From assembly GCA_965227035.1 (NCBI GenBank), contig OZ245724.1, positions 3,224,001 to 3,288,000 of the forward strand: DNA of 64,000 bases. The letters run 5' to 3'. A program made the position numbers and the translations under genes. This DNA is from CBDDFQ01 sp965227035 (GTDB taxonomy: Bacteria > Pseudomonadota > Gammaproteobacteria > Burkholderiales > Burkholderiaceae_C). The number at the start of each line of letters is the position of its first letter. Within the stretch, counting starts at the first letter, position 1. Positions 15,979 to 25,486 of the stretch are shown here, piece by piece. The notes under the pieces were generated by a model. It was not told the origin of the DNA. It was given only the letters and a program-made list of their open reading frames with translations, and did not search any database.

Positions 15979-18090
15979 ATGGGATATTGGCTGTCGGTCG
16001 TGGTGCAAACCCCTGCGCATAGCGGCGTGGGCGGAGCGCTCACCTACGTCAGTGAGCAGGCGCTAGCGCCGGGAAGCCTGGTACGCGTGCCGCTGGGCAA
16101 ACGCGAGTTGTTGGGCGTGGTCTGGAACTGCACCGACCAGGCGCCGCCAGATACCGAGGGCATGCAGCTTCGATCGGTTGCTGGGCAGCTGGAAGGCATT
16201 ACGCCGCTGGGAAGCGACTGGCGCGACCTGATTACGTTTGCCGCCAGTTACTACCAGCGCGCGATCGGAGAGGTCGCCCTCGCCGCATTGCCGCCGCAGC
16301 TGCGGGATTTGTCTCCGGTGCAGATGGCGCGTCGGATCAAGAAGACCGCCATCGCGGCTAGCGAAGTCGATTCAGCCGGTGAAAAAAACGCGAGCAACGA
16401 AGCTGAAGAGTCGGCGACGCCGGAACTGACTCCCGAGCAAGCGGTCGCGCTCGACGATATCCGCGAGAACGCGGGCCCGTTCCTGTTGTTCGGGGCAACC
16501 GGCAGCGGAAAAACCGAGGTGTATCTGCGTGCGGTCGCCGATGTGCTGCGAAACGACCCGGACGCACAAGCGCTGGTCATGGTTCCGGAAATCAATCTGA
16601 CGCCGCAATTGCAGGAGCGATTCGTCGCGCGGTTCAAATCGGAAAACGTGGTTGCGCTTCACAGCGGCATGACGAATCCGCAGCGCCTTAAAAGCTGGCT
16701 CGCGGCGCATAGCGGAAATGCGCGCATCGTGCTCGGCACCCGCATGGCAATTTTTGCGTCGATGCCGAACCTGAAGCTGATCGTGGTCGACGAAGAGCAC
16801 GACCCGAGCTACAAGCAGCAGGAAGGCGCTCGATATTCGGCGCGCGATCTCGCGGTGTACCGTGCATCGACATCGCCGATCGGATGTAAGGTGATGCTCG
16901 GATCGGCCACGCCCTCGCTGGAAACCTGGCATCACAGTCGCGACAAAAAAGACGGCGGCAGATACATGCGGCTTTCTATGCCGAGTCGAATCGGGGCCGG
17001 CGAATTGCCGAAGGTTCGCCTGGTAGACATGAACCTGCAGCCGCCTTACACCGTGTTCTCCACCTATCTGGTGGATGCGATTTCGCAGCGCGTTGCGCGC
17101 GGCGAGCAGGTGATGGTGTTCCTGAACCGACGCGGCTACGCACCGGTGCTTCATTGCGGCAGTTGCGGATGGAAGAGTGAATGTCCGAACTGCAGCGCCT
17201 ATCGCGTGTTCCACAAAATCGATCGCACCTTGCGATGCCATCACTGCGGATTCACCGAGCGGGTTCCGCGCGCCTGCCCCACCTGCGGAAACATGGACAT
17301 CGCGCCCTTGGGTCGCGGCACCGAAAGACTCGAAGAACAACTCGCCGAGTTGCTCGCAGATGTGAAGCGCCCCGATGGATCGTCGCCACGAATCGCGCGT
17401 ATCGATGCGGACACGACCCGCGCCAAGGGATCGCTCGAAGTGCAGTTGGCGCAGGTTCATGGCGGCGAGGTGGATGTGCTCGTGGGCACGCAGATGATTG
17501 CGAAGGGTCACGACTTCCGTCGAATCACGCTCGTAGCGGCAGTGAATGCGGACAGCGCGCTCTACTCATCGGATTTCCGCGCGCCGGAGCGGCTATTCAG
17601 CCTGCTGATGCAAGCCGGTGGACGGGCCGGTCGCGATGCCGAATACATTGCCGCACAGCAATCGCCGAGCGAAATGTGGATTCAGACCTCGCACCCGACG
17701 CATCCGCTGTTCGACGCTCTGAAGAAACACGATTACCCCGAGTTCGCGAATCGCGAATTGCAGGACAGACAGCTCGCGGGCATGCCTCCCTTCAGCTTCC
17801 AGGCGCTGGTTCGAGCGGAAGCGCGTTCTCAGGAAGACGCACAGGCGTTCCTCAAACTCGCCAGCGAAGCGGCGCAGGGTCTGGGCGATTTCGAACACGT
17901 CACGTTGTACCCGCCAGTGCCGATGACTATTCAGCGAGTCGCGAACGTCGAACGCGCGCAGATGCTGATCGAAAGCGGATCGCGCAAAGCCTTGCAGCGT
18001 TTTCTGTCGGAGTGGCACGAAATATTGATGTCGTCGCGCGATCGATCGGTCATTCGCTGGGCGGTAGATGTAGACCCGCTCGCGATCTGA
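15979..18090 (+). CDS. priA: Primosomal protein N' (replication restart helicase PriA)
   Basis: 703 residues. An N-terminal 3' DNA-end binding domain (about 1-110) is followed by a superfamily 2 helicase core: Walker A GATGSGKT at 172-179, DEEH at 271-274, and the late motif VLVGTQMIAKGHDF. Eight zinc cysteines lie in the stretch from HCGSCGWKSECPNC to CHHCGFTERVPRACPTCGN. PriA reloads the replisome at stalled forks. An unusual Ala/Glu/Ser-rich linker (about 122-148) sits before the helicase. The upstream region carries two DnaA boxes. Confidence 0.96.
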   Translation: MGYWLSVVVQTPAHSGVGGALTYVSEQALAPGSLVRVPLGKRELLGVVWNCTDQAPPDTEGMQLRSVAGQLEGITPLGSDWRDLITFAASYYQRAIGEVALAALPPQLRDLSPVQMARRIKKTAIAASEVDSAGEKNASNEAEESATPELTPEQAVALDDIRENAGPFLLFGATGSGKTEVYLRAVADVLRNDPDAQALVMVPEINLTPQLQERFVARFKSENVVALHSGMTNPQRLKSWLAAHSGNARIVLGTRMAIFASMPNLKLIVVDEEHDPSYKQQEGARYSARDLAVYRASTSPIGCKVMLGSATPSLETWHHSRDKKDGGRYMRLSMPSRIGAGELPKVRLVDMNLQPPYTVFSTYLVDAISQRVARGEQVMVFLNRRGYAPVLHCGSCGWKSECPNCSAYRVFHKIDRTLRCHHCGFTERVPRACPTCGNMDIAPLGRGTERLEEQLAELLADVKRPDGSSPRIARIDADTTRAKGSLEVQLAQVHGGEVDVLVGTQMIAKGHDFRRITLVAAVNADSALYSSDFRAPERLFSLLMQAGGRAGRDAEYIAAQQSPSEMWIQTSHPTHPLFDALKKHDYPEFANRELQDRQLAGMPPFSFQALVRAEARSQEDAQAFLKLASEAAQGLGDFEHVTLYPPVPMTIQRVANVERAQMLIESGSRKALQRFLSEWHEILMSSRDRSVIRWAVDVDPLAI

Positions 18091-18120
18091 TCGCTCTGAT
18101 CGGCGCACATCAGAGCGATC
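18089..18120. terminator. Perfect 12-bp hairpin between convergent priA and AEC permease genes
   Basis: GATCGCTCTGAT (18089-18100) and ATCAGAGCGATC (18109-18120) flank an 8-base loop. The arms overlap the last bases of the two convergent stop codons. Neither side has a T-run, so it may act as a shared 3' end structure. Confidence 0.5.
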
Positions 18121-19072
18121 AAACGAGCAACGCGACCGCCGCCGAGAAGGTGATGAACGCAAGCGTGGTCGACACCAGAATGACATGCGCGATGCGGCCG
18201 TTGTTGGCGCCGAATCGGTCCGCCAGCAAGATCACGTTGCTTGCACTGGGAAGCGCGGCCAAAAGCACGAGCACCGTGAGCGCGAACGGATCGAGCGGCA
18301 GTCCCATGGCCGTTGCAGATTTCCCAACGATCCAGACCGACAGCGGATGAACGATGAGCTTGATGAGCGCAAGCGGCACGTAGTCGCGCGGCTCGACTTT
18401 TTCGTGCTGATTCATCTGCGATCGCGCAAGCACTGCGCCGATAGAAAACAGCGCAACCGGCGATGCCGCATTGCTGAGAAGTCCGATCACCTGATCGAGG
18501 GGCTTCCACAATTGAAATGCGGTGGCCGATGCGAGCGCGCCCAGCAGAATCGACCAGGGCATCGGATTCGTCGCCATACCGCGAAACACGGTGCGCAGAG
18601 CGGCAGCGATGTTGTGACGGCCAGCGCCATCGAGGCGTGAAATAGCGATGACCAGAGAACTCACGATGACCATGTCTACCGCGATGGTCGCAATCACCGG
18701 GCCGGCCGCCGCAGCGCCCAAGAGCGCCACCAGCAATGGCACGCCCATGAAACCCGTGTTCGGAAATACGGCCACCAGAGCGCCGAACGCCGCGTTGTTC
18801 CAGTCGATTCGCGAGCTCTTTGTAACAGCGACACTGAGCGCGACGATCGCGACAGAACAGATCAGATAGACCAGCATCACGGACGGATTGAACAGTTGCT
18901 CCAGCGGGGTGGTGGAGCCGAACCGGTACAGCATGGCCGGCAACGCGAAGAACAGCACGAAAGTGTTCAGGCCCGGTATCGATGCCAACGGCAAGAGCTC
19001 GCGTCGGGTGGCGATGTAGCCGCACAACACCAGCGCAAAAAATGGAAATGTAATCTGGAGAACGTTCAGCAC
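18119..19072 (-). CDS. AEC family transporter
   Basis: 317 residues, about ten hydrophobic helices, typical of the auxin efflux carrier family. The N-terminus MLNVLQITFPFFALVLCGYIATRR and the later region PLDPFALTVLVLLAALPSASNVILLADRFG are characteristic; the latter contains the crossover-helix Pro/Asn region. Bacterial members move dicarboxylates such as malate or malonate. The substrate here is unknown. It is divergent from rep. Confidence 0.87.
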   Translation of the reverse strand: MLNVLQITFPFFALVLCGYIATRRELLPLASIPGLNTFVLFFALPAMLYRFGSTTPLEQLFNPSVMLVYLICSVAIVALSVAVTKSSRIDWNNAAFGALVAVFPNTGFMGVPLLVALLGAAAAGPVIATIAVDMVIVSSLVIAISRLDGAGRHNIAAALRTVFRGMATNPMPWSILLGALASATAFQLWKPLDQVIGLLSNAASPVALFSIGAVLARSQMNQHEKVEPRDYVPLALIKLIVHPLSVWIVGKSATAMGLPLDPFALTVLVLLAALPSASNVILLADRFGANNGRIAHVILVSTTLAFITFSAAVALLV

Positions 19073-19161
19073 AATCGATATTGTCGTCGCGGAAATAAAT
19101 GGTCGGCCAAGTCAGTCAAAATCGTTCCGTTCCCGTATTTGCTTTCTCCCTCTCTCACCGA

Positions 19162-21291
19162 ATGTCGACTAATTTCTCCGATGGCTTGAATATCGCGCAG
19201 CAGGAAGCTGTGAACTACATGCACGGACCGTGCCTCGTTCTGGCGGGTGCCGGTTCAGGCAAGACCCGCGTCATCACCCACAAGATCGGCCGATTGATTC
19301 AGACCGGCGTCGATCCGAAAAAAATCGCCGCCATCACCTTCACCAACAAAGCCGCTGCAGAAATGCGCGAGCGCGCCAAAAAACTGATTGGCCGGCAGGC
19401 GCGCGACATCGTGGTCTGCACTTTTCACGCGCTGGGCGTGCGTATGCTTCGCCAGGACGGTGAAGTGCTGGGCCTCAAGCCCCAGTTCAGCATTCTCGAT
19501 TCCGACGATGTCACCGGCATCCTGAAAGATGCTGGCGGCACCACCGACGCCGCCACCGCTCGCCAGTGGCAATGGGCGATCAGCCTGTGGAAGAACCAGG
19601 GCCTCAATTCGGCACAGGCGCTGGCACTGGCGGCGGACGACAACGAACGTGTCACCGCCACCATCATGGGTCGCTACGAAGAGCGTCTCGTCGCCTATCA
19701 GGGTGTCGACTTCGACGATCTGATCAGCCTTCCGCTCAAACTCCTGAACGATCACCCCGAGATTCGCGCGAAATGGCAGGAGTCGCTGGCGCATGTGCTG
19801 GTCGATGAATACCAGGACACCAACGCCACCCAGTACGAAGTGCTCAAGCATCTGGTCGGCACGAATGCGCGCTTCACTGCCGTGGGCGACGACGATCAGT
19901 CGATTTATGGATGGCGCGGTGCGACGCTGGACAACCTGAAGAAATTGCCGATCGATTTTCCGAATCTGAAGGTCGTGAAGCTCGAGCAAAACTATCGCTC
20001 CACTTCGGCCATTCTTCGCGCCGCCAACAACGTGATCCAGCCGAATCCGAAACTGTTCCCGAAGAATTTGTGGAGCGATCTCGGTGAAGGCGAGCCGGTC
20101 CGCGTGATCGATGCCGACAACGAAGAACACGAAGCGGAACGCGCAGTCGCCCGGATTCAGAGCCTGCGCGGTGGCACCTTTATCGGGAGCGGCCCTCAAT
20201 TCCAGGAATTCCGCCATTTCGCAGTGCTTTACCGCGCAAACCATCAGGCGCGAATATTCGAAAAGGCACTTCGCAAAGCGCAGATTCCGTACAAAGTGTC
20301 CGGCGGACAAAGCTTTTTCGATCGCGCCGAGATTCGCGATCTGTGCGCCTGGTTTCGCCTCTGGGTGAACAACGACGACGATCCCGCATTCCTGCGCGCG
20401 ATCACCACGCCCAAGCGCGGCATCGGCCATCAAACACTGGGGCAATTGGGGGTGTTCGCAAGCCAGTACAAACTGAGTCTGTTCGAGGCGCTGTTCAGCT
20501 CTTCCATCCAGAGCGCGCTGTCTTCGCGTGCGGTTGCAGGACTGCATGAGTTCGGACGCCAGGTGAACGATCTGCAGTACCGCGCAAAGCACACGGTCGG
20601 CGCCGAAGACGCGAAAGCCTTCCTCATGGACTGGCTGAAAGATCTCGATTACGAAAAGCATCTCTACGACGGCGAAGAAACCGAGAAAGCTGCAGCCACG
20701 CGCTGGACCAACGTGCTGGAGTTCTGCGACTGGATGGCGCAGCGCTGCGGCGGTCAGATCGACGACGCCGCTGGCGTGACGACATCGAACGAAACCAAGA
20801 CCATGCTCGAGGTTGCGCAGACGATTTCGCTTCTCTCCACCATCAGCGAGCGAGAGAAAGACATGGATGTCGTCACCCTGTCGACGCTGCACGCCGCGAA
20901 AGGTCTGGAGTGGCCGCACGTGATGCTGGTCGGAGTGACCGAAGGCATGCTGCCGTTCAAGCTGGGCGACGACGAAGCGCACAGCGGCAAGGCCGATGGC
21001 CCGATGAGCGAAAGCATTCTTGCGCGGCTCGAAGAAGAACGCCGCCTGATGTACGTAGGAATCACGCGTGCGCAGCGCAGTCTGGCGGTAAGCTGGACTC
21101 GCAAACGAAAAAAGGGGCGCGACATGGTCGCGGCACAACCCAGTCGATTCATTGCCGAAATGGCGTTAAACAAAGATACGGTTCGCGAAGATCCTCGTGA
21201 GAAGCTCAGGGCTTTGCGCGCCGAATTCGCGAAAAAAGCGCTCGATACCGCGGCCGCAGCAGCCAGTGCAGATGCTGCGGCCCGAAACTGA
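19162..21291 (+). CDS. rep: ATP-dependent DNA helicase Rep (UvrD family)
   Basis: 709 residues from the ATG at 19162, whose product LNIAQQEAVNYMHGPCLVLAGAGSGKTRVIT aligns with the Rep N-terminus; an upstream ATG at 19099 would add 21 residues without conservation. Superfamily 1 motifs are complete: Walker A GAGSGKT at 29-35, TFTNKAAAEMRER, VDEYQDTN, GDDDQSIYGWRGA, LEQNYRST, and LSTLHAAKGLEWPHV. Rep is a 3'-5' translocase that clears proteins ahead of forks. The C-terminal tail is alanine-rich. Rep is preferred over UvrD because of the GPCLVLAGAGSGKT context and the length. Confidence 0.9.
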   Translation: MSTNFSDGLNIAQQEAVNYMHGPCLVLAGAGSGKTRVITHKIGRLIQTGVDPKKIAAITFTNKAAAEMRERAKKLIGRQARDIVVCTFHALGVRMLRQDGEVLGLKPQFSILDSDDVTGILKDAGGTTDAATARQWQWAISLWKNQGLNSAQALALAADDNERVTATIMGRYEERLVAYQGVDFDDLISLPLKLLNDHPEIRAKWQESLAHVLVDEYQDTNATQYEVLKHLVGTNARFTAVGDDDQSIYGWRGATLDNLKKLPIDFPNLKVVKLEQNYRSTSAILRAANNVIQPNPKLFPKNLWSDLGEGEPVRVIDADNEEHEAERAVARIQSLRGGTFIGSGPQFQEFRHFAVLYRANHQARIFEKALRKAQIPYKVSGGQSFFDRAEIRDLCAWFRLWVNNDDDPAFLRAITTPKRGIGHQTLGQLGVFASQYKLSLFEALFSSSIQSALSSRAVAGLHEFGRQVNDLQYRAKHTVGAEDAKAFLMDWLKDLDYEKHLYDGEETEKAAATRWTNVLEFCDWMAQRCGGQIDDAAGVTTSNETKTMLEVAQTISLLSTISEREKDMDVVTLSTLHAAKGLEWPHVMLVGVTEGMLPFKLGDDEAHSGKADGPMSESILARLEEERRLMYVGITRAQRSLAVSWTRKRKKGRDMVAAQPSRFIAEMALNKDTVREDPREKLRALRAEFAKKALDTAAAAASADAAARN

Positions 21292-21326
21292 AAAATAGAT
21301 CCTAGAAACCAAATCAAGGAAGCTTC

Positions 21327-22559
21327 ATGCGACCCTTCTTCTCGAAACAAACCAAGGCCCTGCTCTTTTCGGCAGGATTTCTCATCTGCTTTCCTGCGTT
21401 CTCGCAGACAGCATCAGCCCCCGCCGCTCCCCTGCCGGGCAGCGTGAGTGGCGCGCGAACCTGGCAGCAATGCTCGGCCATCTCCGGCGATACGAATGCG
21501 CGTCTCGCGTGTTTCGATGCATGGGCAGCCAACGAGGCGCGCCAGCCTGCGGTCGCGGCTGCTGCTACCAATGCGGCCAACGGAGTGACTGCAGGAACCG
21601 CAGCGATGGCGTCCGGTAACCCGAACAACCCGTCCGCCACCCCTCTTCCGCAAGCTGCGCCGCTGCCGGCACCGGCGCCTGTGATCATCGCGACCGAAGG
21701 TTGCCGCAACACCGACTACAGCGACCTCTCCCGCTTCTGGGAACTGGAAGCCGGAAGCAACTGCGGCACGTTCGGCCTGCGCGGATACCGTCCGATCACG
21801 TTTGCGGTGGTCGCGGGCGATTCGCAGAACACCCAGCCTAGCTCACCGGCACCCGGCCACAACACCACTAGCCCGGTCGATTACCGGAAAGAAGAGACCC
21901 GCCTGCAGGTGTCCATCCGTACCAAGCTCGCGCAGAACCTGCTCACCAGCTCCGACTCTGCACGCCGCGATTCGCTCTGGTTCGGCTACACGCAGCAGTC
22001 GTACTGGCAACTGTTCTCGTCCGACCTGTCGCGCCCGTTCCGCGCGACCGACCACGAACCCGAAGTCGTCTACGTTTACCCGACCGATTTCTCGTTGCCG
22101 CTTGGATGGCGCATGCGTTACAGCGGCGCCGGTTTGTCGCACCAGTCGAACGGACAGACGTTGCCTCTGTCGCGTAGCTGGAACCGGGTCTACCTGATGG
22201 CCGGTTTCGAAAAAGACGACAAGTACAGCGTCACCGGGCGCATCTGGCGTCGCCTTTCCGAAACGGCTGCAACCGACGACAACCCGGACATCATCGATTA
22301 CATCGGACGCGCCGAATTGGCCGGCGCATGGAACGTAGATCCGCAGAACCGCCTCGTCGGCACCGTTCGCTCGTCACTCAGCAATACCGATCGCGGATCG
22401 GTGAAGCTGGAATGGTTCAAGGCTTTCGGCAAGGGCAACACGATCAACAACAGCCTGCGTTTGCACACCCAGATCTTCAGTGGTTACGGCGATTCCCTGA
22501 TCGACTACAACCGCAAGCGCACCGTGTTCAGCGTGGGTCTGAGCCTGGTCGATTTCTGA
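21327..22559 (+). CDS. pldA: Outer membrane phospholipase A (OMPLA)
   Basis: 410 residues. A signal peptide of about 27 residues ends at PAFSQ. A Pro/Ala-rich low-complexity segment runs from about 70 to 120. The beta-barrel domain occupies the C-terminal 220 residues and ends in Phe (GLSLVDF), the usual outer-membrane barrel terminus. The active site is visible: SHQSNG (His272, Ser274) and SRSWNR (Asn286), matching His/Ser/Asn of E. coli OMPLA. The enzyme hydrolyses phospholipids mislocated to the outer leaflet, with calcium and dimerisation. The N-terminal extension with Cys pairs (QQCSAISG...LACF) is common in beta-proteobacterial members. Confidence 0.9.
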   Translation: MRPFFSKQTKALLFSAGFLICFPAFSQTASAPAAPLPGSVSGARTWQQCSAISGDTNARLACFDAWAANEARQPAVAAAATNAANGVTAGTAAMASGNPNNPSATPLPQAAPLPAPAPVIIATEGCRNTDYSDLSRFWELEAGSNCGTFGLRGYRPITFAVVAGDSQNTQPSSPAPGHNTTSPVDYRKEETRLQVSIRTKLAQNLLTSSDSARRDSLWFGYTQQSYWQLFSSDLSRPFRATDHEPEVVYVYPTDFSLPLGWRMRYSGAGLSHQSNGQTLPLSRSWNRVYLMAGFEKDDKYSVTGRIWRRLSETAATDDNPDIIDYIGRAELAGAWNVDPQNRLVGTVRSSLSNTDRGSVKLEWFKAFGKGNTINNSLRLHTQIFSGYGDSLIDYNRKRTVFSVGLSLVDF

Positions 22560-22653
22560 TCGGTAGGCGCGCTGTGTTTCGGGCCCGCTGCATTGGTAAC
22601 AGGCGCGGGCAAGCCCGGTTTCCACTGCGCGTGGCTTGACCTATCATCGTCGG

Positions 22654-23757
22654 ATGCTGCAGCTGCCCCCCGATCAGGCCATCCGGATTCTTCATCTCGA
22701 AGACTCCGACGACGACCATGAGCTGACGCAAGCTGCGCTCGACTCCGCGCGCATCGACTACACCATCACGCGGGTCGAAACCCTCCCCGACTTCTTCGAG
22801 CGCCTGCGTCACGGGCGCTTCCACGTGGTCATCGCCGACTACCACCTGCCGGGCTTCACCGCCATAGACGCATGGAACGCGATGCAGCAGCTGGAACACC
22901 AGCCTGCGTTCATCGTGTTGTCCAACCAGGTGGGTGAATTCGCGGCGGTCGACATCATGCGGCGCGGCATTGCCGATTACGTGCGCAAGGACAACCTCGA
23001 TTCGCTCGCATCGGCTGTCGTCCGTGCCGTGCAGTCACGCGAACGCAAGCTGGCCAAGCTGCGCCTCGATGCCGAAACCGCTGCCTCGGGTCGCCGCTCG
23101 GCCGAGATGACCGATCACCTGCAGACTTTCATCGAGCAGGAGCGCACTGCCGTCGCGCGCGACGTGCACGACGAAATCGGCTCTGTGCTGGCTGCCATGC
23201 GACACGAACTCGCCTGGATCGCGCGGCACACCAAAGACGACGCGACCCGCGAGCATGTTCGATCGGCCACCGAGTTGTTGCAGAACGCGATCGCATCGAG
23301 CCAGCGCATCGTGATGAACCTGCGCCCGCCTATCCTGGAGCAGGGTCTGGTGCCTGCGATTCACTGGCTGGCGATCAGCTTCGAGAAGCGCACCGGCGTG
23401 AAGACCCAGTTCTCGGTGACGAAAGAAAGAATCGATGCGCCCGACGAGGTGCAGCTCGCTGCCTATCGCACGGCGCAGGAGGCGCTTACGAATATCGCCA
23501 AACATGCGCAGTGCACCGAGGTGAACATCGATCTGTCCGATGCGGAGGGTGTACTGACGCTCGAAATAGCGGATAACGGCAAAGGCATTGCGCAGGACGC
23601 ATTGAACAAGGGCAAGGCCTTCGGACTGAAAGGTTTGCACGAGCGTGCCCGGTCGGTAGAAGGCTGGCTCGACGTGAGCAATCGACAGGGCGTCGGCACC
23701 TCTATCATCCTGTCGGTGCCTTTGAATGGAATGCAATTGAATGGAGCCTCCGCATGA
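22654..23757 (+). CDS. Histidine kinase with N-terminal receiver domain (NarL-type)
   Basis: 367 residues from ATG 22654 (an in-frame TTG lies 18 bases upstream). Residues 10-125 are a CheY-like receiver with Asp62 in VVIADYHLPG. Then come a coiled region and a HisKA_3 dimerisation domain with His172 in ERTAVARDVHDEIGS, then an HATPase domain with DNGKGI and GLKGLHERARSVEGW. There is no membrane helix, so the kinase is soluble and gets its input through the receiver. Its stop overlaps the start of the response regulator (ATGA), so the two form a pair. The stimulus and targets are unknown. Confidence 0.9.
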   Translation: MLQLPPDQAIRILHLEDSDDDHELTQAALDSARIDYTITRVETLPDFFERLRHGRFHVVIADYHLPGFTAIDAWNAMQQLEHQPAFIVLSNQVGEFAAVDIMRRGIADYVRKDNLDSLASAVVRAVQSRERKLAKLRLDAETAASGRRSAEMTDHLQTFIEQERTAVARDVHDEIGSVLAAMRHELAWIARHTKDDATREHVRSATELLQNAIASSQRIVMNLRPPILEQGLVPAIHWLAISFEKRTGVKTQFSVTKERIDAPDEVQLAAYRTAQEALTNIAKHAQCTEVNIDLSDAEGVLTLEIADNGKGIAQDALNKGKAFGLKGLHERARSVEGWLDVSNRQGVGTSIILSVPLNGMQLNGASA

Positions 23758-24383
23758 TCAACGTCGTCCTTTGCGATGATCACGCCGTCGTGCGTCGCGG
23801 CATTCGGGACACTCTGTCCGAAGCGGTCGATATCAAGGTGGTGGGCGAAGCCGGTAACTATGCCGAGCTGCGCGACGTGCTCAGAAAAGTGCAGTGCGAC
23901 GTGCTGCTTCTCGATCTGAACATGCCCGGTCGAAGCGGGCTCGAAATCCTGGCCAGCCTGCGCGAGAAAGACGACGGGCTGAAAGTGCTGGTGGTCACCA
24001 TGTACCCGGAAGACCAATACGCGATTCGATGCCTTCGAAGCGGCGCGCAAGGCTATGTGAACAAGGCCGGCAATCCGGAAGAGCTGATCAGCGCTACCCG
24101 CACCGTCGCGCAGGGCAACAAGTACGTCACACCCGAAGTTGCACAGATGCTGGTGCAGAGCCTGAGCAAACCTCTCAATGAAGCGCCCCACGCGGCGTTG
24201 TCAGAGCGAGAGTTGCAGACCCTCATGAAAATTGCGTCGGGCAAGCGACTCTCGGAGATTGCCGAAGAGATGATGCTGAGTCCGAAAACGGTGAGCGTGT
24301 ATCGCTCGCGGGTCATGGAAAAGCTGCATCTGACCAGCAACGCGGCGCTCACGGTTTACGCGATCCGGAACAACCTGGTCTGA
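23754..24383 (+). CDS. NarL/FixJ family response regulator
   Basis: 209 residues. The receiver domain (1-120) has the phosphorylation site in VLLLDLNMPGRSG, the conserved Lys in YVNKAGNPEEL and Thr in VVTMYPE. A LuxR-type helix-turn-helix is at about 145-205 (LSERELQTLMKIASGKRLSEIAEEM, then LSPKTVSVYRSRVMEKL). It is translationally coupled to the preceding kinase. It converges on fliR with a 13-base gap. There is no sequence evidence that it controls the flagellar genes. Confidence 0.93.
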   Translation: MINVVLCDDHAVVRRGIRDTLSEAVDIKVVGEAGNYAELRDVLRKVQCDVLLLDLNMPGRSGLEILASLREKDDGLKVLVVTMYPEDQYAIRCLRSGAQGYVNKAGNPEELISATRTVAQGNKYVTPEVAQMLVQSLSKPLNEAPHAALSERELQTLMKIASGKRLSEIAEEMMLSPKTVSVYRSRVMEKLHLTSNAALTVYAIRNNLV

Positions 24384-24396
24384 TTCGTCGAACGTT

Positions 24397-25161
24397 CTAT
24401 TTCACGAACAACGAAATCATCCGCTGCAACAACTCCAGAATGGGCTGCTCCAGCATAGGAAGTGTCGCGATCATGCCGACGATGCCCATGGTGAGCGTCA
24501 CCGGAAAACCCACCGCGTAAATATTCATCTGCGGCGCAATGCGCGACACGATGCCCATGCCGAGGTTCACGAAAGTCAGCAAGGCGACCATAGGCAACGA
24601 AATCCACAACGCACTGGCGAACAGGCTAGCTCCGAGTTCATGCAGTTTCGACTGCGCGAGCACCTGCAGGAAATTTCCGTCCGCAGGAAAAGTCTGAAAG
24701 CTCTGCAGGGTGGCCATAAGCACCATGAGGTGCCCGTTGATCACGATGAAAAGCAGAACTGCCATGTGCCCGAAGAAAGTGGAAACGGCGCTCGCCTGCG
24801 TGTTGGTGGTGGGGTTGAAGAACGAGGCGAAGTTCAACCCCATCTGCAGTCCGACCACTTCCCCTGCGAGTTCCACCGCTGCAAACACCAGACGCACCGC
24901 GAATCCGATCGCTAGTCCTACCCCCACCTGTTGCACCACGGCGGCAAACGCGCCCGGGCTATTCAGTCCGATGACCGGTTGATCGCCCAGCATGCCCTGC
25001 GCCGACAGAGCCACGAAGAATGCAAGGCCGATTTTTGCGCGCACAGGAAAAGCACGCTGCGAAAAAATCGGCGCGGAAGTGAACATCGCAAGCACGCGAA
25101 GAAACGGCCAGATGATCGGCGACAGCCACGCGACCAGTTGCGCTTCGGTGAAGGTGAACAC
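24397..25161 (-). CDS. fliR: Flagellar export gate protein FliR
   Basis: 254 residues with about six hydrophobic segments; the N-terminus (FTEAQLVAWLSPIIWPFLRVLAMFTSAPIFSQRAFPVRAKIGLAF) is typical. FliR joins FliP and FliQ in the core export gate inside the MS ring. It is the last gene of the fliLMNOPQR run, 23 bases after fliQ. Confidence 0.95.
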   Translation of the reverse strand: MFTFTEAQLVAWLSPIIWPFLRVLAMFTSAPIFSQRAFPVRAKIGLAFFVALSAQGMLGDQPVIGLNSPGAFAAVVQQVGVGLAIGFAVRLVFAAVELAGEVVGLQMGLNFASFFNPTTNTQASAVSTFFGHMAVLLFIVINGHLMVLMATLQSFQTFPADGNFLQVLAQSKLHELGASLFASALWISLPMVALLTFVNLGMGIVSRIAPQMNIYAVGFPVTLTMGIVGMIATLPMLEQPILELLQRMISLFVK

Positions 25162-25184
25162 AGGCTATCTGCCTTCGGCGTCCG

Positions 25185-25454
25185 TCAGATGACGAGCGAA
25201 GGAATCGACTCGAACATGCGCTTGATGTAGTCGACAAGCGTCGTGAGCATCCACGGCCCGGCGATCGCGAAAACCACCACTGCAGCAATCAGCTTCGGCA
25301 CGAACGACAAGGTCTGCTCGTGGATCTGCGTGATGGCCTGGAAGATGCTGACGACGAGTCCGACGGCGAGGATCACGCCCAGGAGCGGCAACGACACCAT
25401 GAGCAGCATGATGAGCGCATCGCGTCCGGTGGTGAGTACAAATTCGGGTGTCAT
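25185..25454 (-). CDS. fliQ: Flagellar export gate protein FliQ
   Basis: 89 residues, two membrane helices, starting MTPEFVLTTGRDALIMLLMVSLPLLG, with the conserved FQAITQIHEQTLSFVPK motif. Four copies of FliQ pack around the FliP-FliR core. Length and sequence are standard. Confidence 0.96.
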   Translation of the reverse strand: MTPEFVLTTGRDALIMLLMVSLPLLGVILAVGLVVSIFQAITQIHEQTLSFVPKLIAAVVVFAIAGPWMLTTLVDYIKRMFESIPSLVI

Positions 25455-25486
25455 GACTTCTCGCTCTTTTCGCTATCTGTCATCGA

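Noticed and set aside
19255..21138. 627-codon open frame opposite rep
   Set aside because: Antisense shadow caused by codon bias; rep motifs are on the other strand.
22560..22653. Possible hairpin between pldA and the kinase (GCCCGC/GCGGGC)
   Set aside because: Long loop, no T-run, and no better than expected in GC-rich DNA.
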